The position numbers and the translations under genes were made by a program. From Actinomycetes bacterium (GTDB lineage: Bacteria > Actinomycetota > Actinomycetes > Streptosporangiales > Streptosporangiaceae): a stretch of 7,524 nucleotides of DNA. The notes beneath the pieces were generated by a model. The model searched no databases, was not told where the DNA came from, and worked only from the letters and a program-made list of their open reading frames with translations. Positions 6,245 to 7,524 of the stretch are shown here, one piece after another (positions within the stretch are counted from its first letter, which is position 1; each line of letters starts with the position of its first letter). The stretch covers positions 1 to 7,524 of the forward strand of contig JAOPYP010000362.1 in the NCBI GenBank assembly GCA_025964635.1, given 5' to 3'.

Positions 6245-7524
6245 ATGCGCGGACCCGGCGTCGTGCACGTCCCGTGGCCGCCCCGGCCTGCCCGCTGGCT
6301 CGCGGCCCGCTCGCTGCGCGCCCAGCTCATCACCGGCCTGGTGGCCCTGATCGCGCTGGCGTTCGCCGCCGTGGGTATCGTCACCTACATCGTGCTCAGT
6401 CACACGATGCTCAACCAGCTGGATTACCAGCTGCAGGCGGCGGGCGGGCAGTACGTGTCCTGCATGGAGCAAAAGCACGACGAGGGCCCACCGCCACCCC
6501 GGGGCGTGACGGTCACGGACTGCAACAAGACCCCGGGCCTGAACACCGGGACGTTCGGCGCCCGGGTGAAGGACGGCGTGGTGACCGATCAGGGCGTCAT
6601 CGGCGGCCACAGTCACCTGTCCGCCGCGGACAAGGCCATGCTGATCCGGCTGCCTCCGGACGGCAAGTATTACACCAAGGACCTGGCCTCCATCCACGGC
6701 GACTACCGGCTCACCGCGATCAAGGGACAAGACGGCGATGCGCTCATCACCGGCCTCCCGCTGTCGGGCATGGAATCCACGCTCAGCAAGGTCGAGATCG
6801 CCGAGCTGGTGGCGTTCTCGGTCGCGCTGGTCCTGGCGGGCATCATCGGCACCGGGTTCGTGCGGCTGTCGCTGCGGCCGCTGCGCCGGGTCGCGGCCAC
6901 CGCGACCCGGGTCACCCAGCTGCCCCTGGCCAGCGGCGAGGTCACGCTGGCCGAGCGGGTCCCGGACATCAGCCCGCGCACCGAGGTGGGCCAGGTGGCC
7001 GTGGCGTTCAACCGGATGCTCGGCCACGTCGAGGACGCGCTGGGCCGCCGGGCGGCCAGCGAGGCCCGGCTGCGCCGCTTCGCCGCCGATGCCAGCCACG
7101 AGCTGCGCACCCCGCTCGCCTCCATCCGCGGCTACGCCGAGCTGGCGCTGCGCAACCCGGACGCGGATCGGGCGGACATCCAGCACGCCCTGCAGCGGGT
7201 CGAATCCGAATCCGAGCGGATGAGCGTGCTGGTCGACGAGCTGCTGCTGCTGGCCCAGCTGGACGCGGGCCGCCCGCTGGCCCAGGAGCCGGTGGACGTG
7301 ACCCGGCTGGCCATCGACGCCACCAGCGACGCCCGGGTCGCCGCCAGCGGCCACCGCTGGCTCCTGGAACTGCCGGACGAGCCGGTCATGGTCCGCGGCG
7401 ACGAGCACCGGCTGCATCAGGTCCTGGCCAACCTGATGAGCAACGCGGCCAAGCACACCCCCAAGGACACGGTCGTGACAGTCGCGCTGGCGGCCGGTGA
7501 GGCGCCCGGCACGGTCGAGCTGAG
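6245..7524 (+). CDS. Two-component sensor histidine kinase (partial, C-terminus missing)
   Basis: This is a membrane HisKA-type sensor kinase of the common actinobacterial TrcS/CutS-like design. The window contains 426 residues and ends inside the ATPase domain. A cytoplasmic basic N-terminus leads to TM1 (about 27-51), then an extracytoplasmic sensor part of about 135 residues with two cysteines, C73 and C93, then TM2 (about 187-208), HAMP (about 209-268) and the dimerisation domain. ADASHELRTPLASIRGYAEL gives the phosphoacceptor H285. The N box is HQVLANLMSNAAKHTP (391-406); the G boxes lie past the right edge. The ATG at 6245 is the only ATG/GTG start after the in-frame stop at 6233; a weak GAGAG lies 6 nt before it. 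No response regulator precedes it, and the neighbouring gene is divergent, so its partner must be downstream or elsewhere. The signal it senses is unknown. Confidence 0.93.
   Translation, partial: MRGPGVVHVPWPPRPARWLAARSLRAQLITGLVALIALAFAAVGIVTYIVLSHTMLNQLDYQLQAAGGQYVSCMEQKHDEGPPPPRGVTVTDCNKTPGLNTGTFGARVKDGVVTDQGVIGGHSHLSAADKAMLIRLPPDGKYYTKDLASIHGDYRLTAIKGQDGDALITGLPLSGMESTLSKVEIAELVAFSVALVLAGIIGTGFVRLSLRPLRRVAATATRVTQLPLASGEVTLAERVPDISPRTEVGQVAVAFNRMLGHVEDALGRRAASEARLRRFAADASHELRTPLASIRGYAELALRNPDADRADIQHALQRVESESERMSVLVDELLLLAQLDAGRPLAQEPVDVTRLAIDATSDARVAASGHRWLLELPDEPVMVRGDEHRLHQVLANLMSNAAKHTPKDTVVTVALAAGEAPGTVEL

Noticed and set aside
6053..7456. Upstream 460-odd codons of the open frame that ends in the NUDIX gene
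   Set aside because: The frame happens to lack stops, but this part is antisense to the histidine kinase and has no domain; the GGAGG-led GTG at 6052 is the real start.
6232..7500. Plus-strand open frame of 422 codons in another frame of the kinase region
   Set aside because: The neighbouring frame from 6245 carries the H box, HAMP and N box; this one is its frame-shifted shadow.

Overview
The window is high-GC DNA with the codon use and GC-rich third positions of an actinobacterium. The genus cannot be fixed from the sequence. It holds six protein genes and no RNA gene, insertion sequence, CRISPR array or other mobile element that I can see. Five genes lie on the minus strand. In their own 5'->3' order they are a NUDIX hydrolase (6052-5438), a PaaX-family repressor (5408-4536), a CocE-type serine ester hydrolase (4319-2646), boxC (2558-888) and boxB (884-1, cut by the left edge). 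A sensor histidine kinase (6245 to the right edge) runs the other way and is cut before its ATP-binding G boxes.

The metabolic core is the aerobic 'box' route for benzoate. BoxB, with its reductase BoxA (not in the window), epoxidises benzoyl-CoA. BoxC opens the ring hydrolytically and releases formate. boxC and boxB are 3 bp apart and surely co-transcribed; boxA, the semialdehyde dehydrogenase and a benzoate-CoA ligase would be expected beyond the left edge. All six diiron ligands of BoxB and the catalytic Cys/Glu/Glu of BoxC can be picked out.

Upstream of boxC is a hydrolase of the cocaine-esterase family. It keeps the catalytic triad and also the Trp and Phe that hold the benzoyl group in cocaine esterase. 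This suggests, as inference, that it releases benzoate from a benzoate ester and feeds the box enzymes. Further upstream, a PaaX-type repressor and a NUDIX protein with a CoA-pyrophosphatase-like signature form a likely two-gene operon. PaaX proteins answer to aryl-CoA thioesters, so a benzoyl-CoA-responsive switch is a reasonable hypothesis. Promoter-like elements are visible before the hydrolase and before boxC.

Most other long open frames in the window are antisense shadows of these genes. No gene-free stretch exceeds 300 bases; the longest are 4320-4535 and 6053-6244. I see no exotic new system. The best lead is the combination of esterase, PaaX, CoA-NUDIX and box genes in an actinobacterium.
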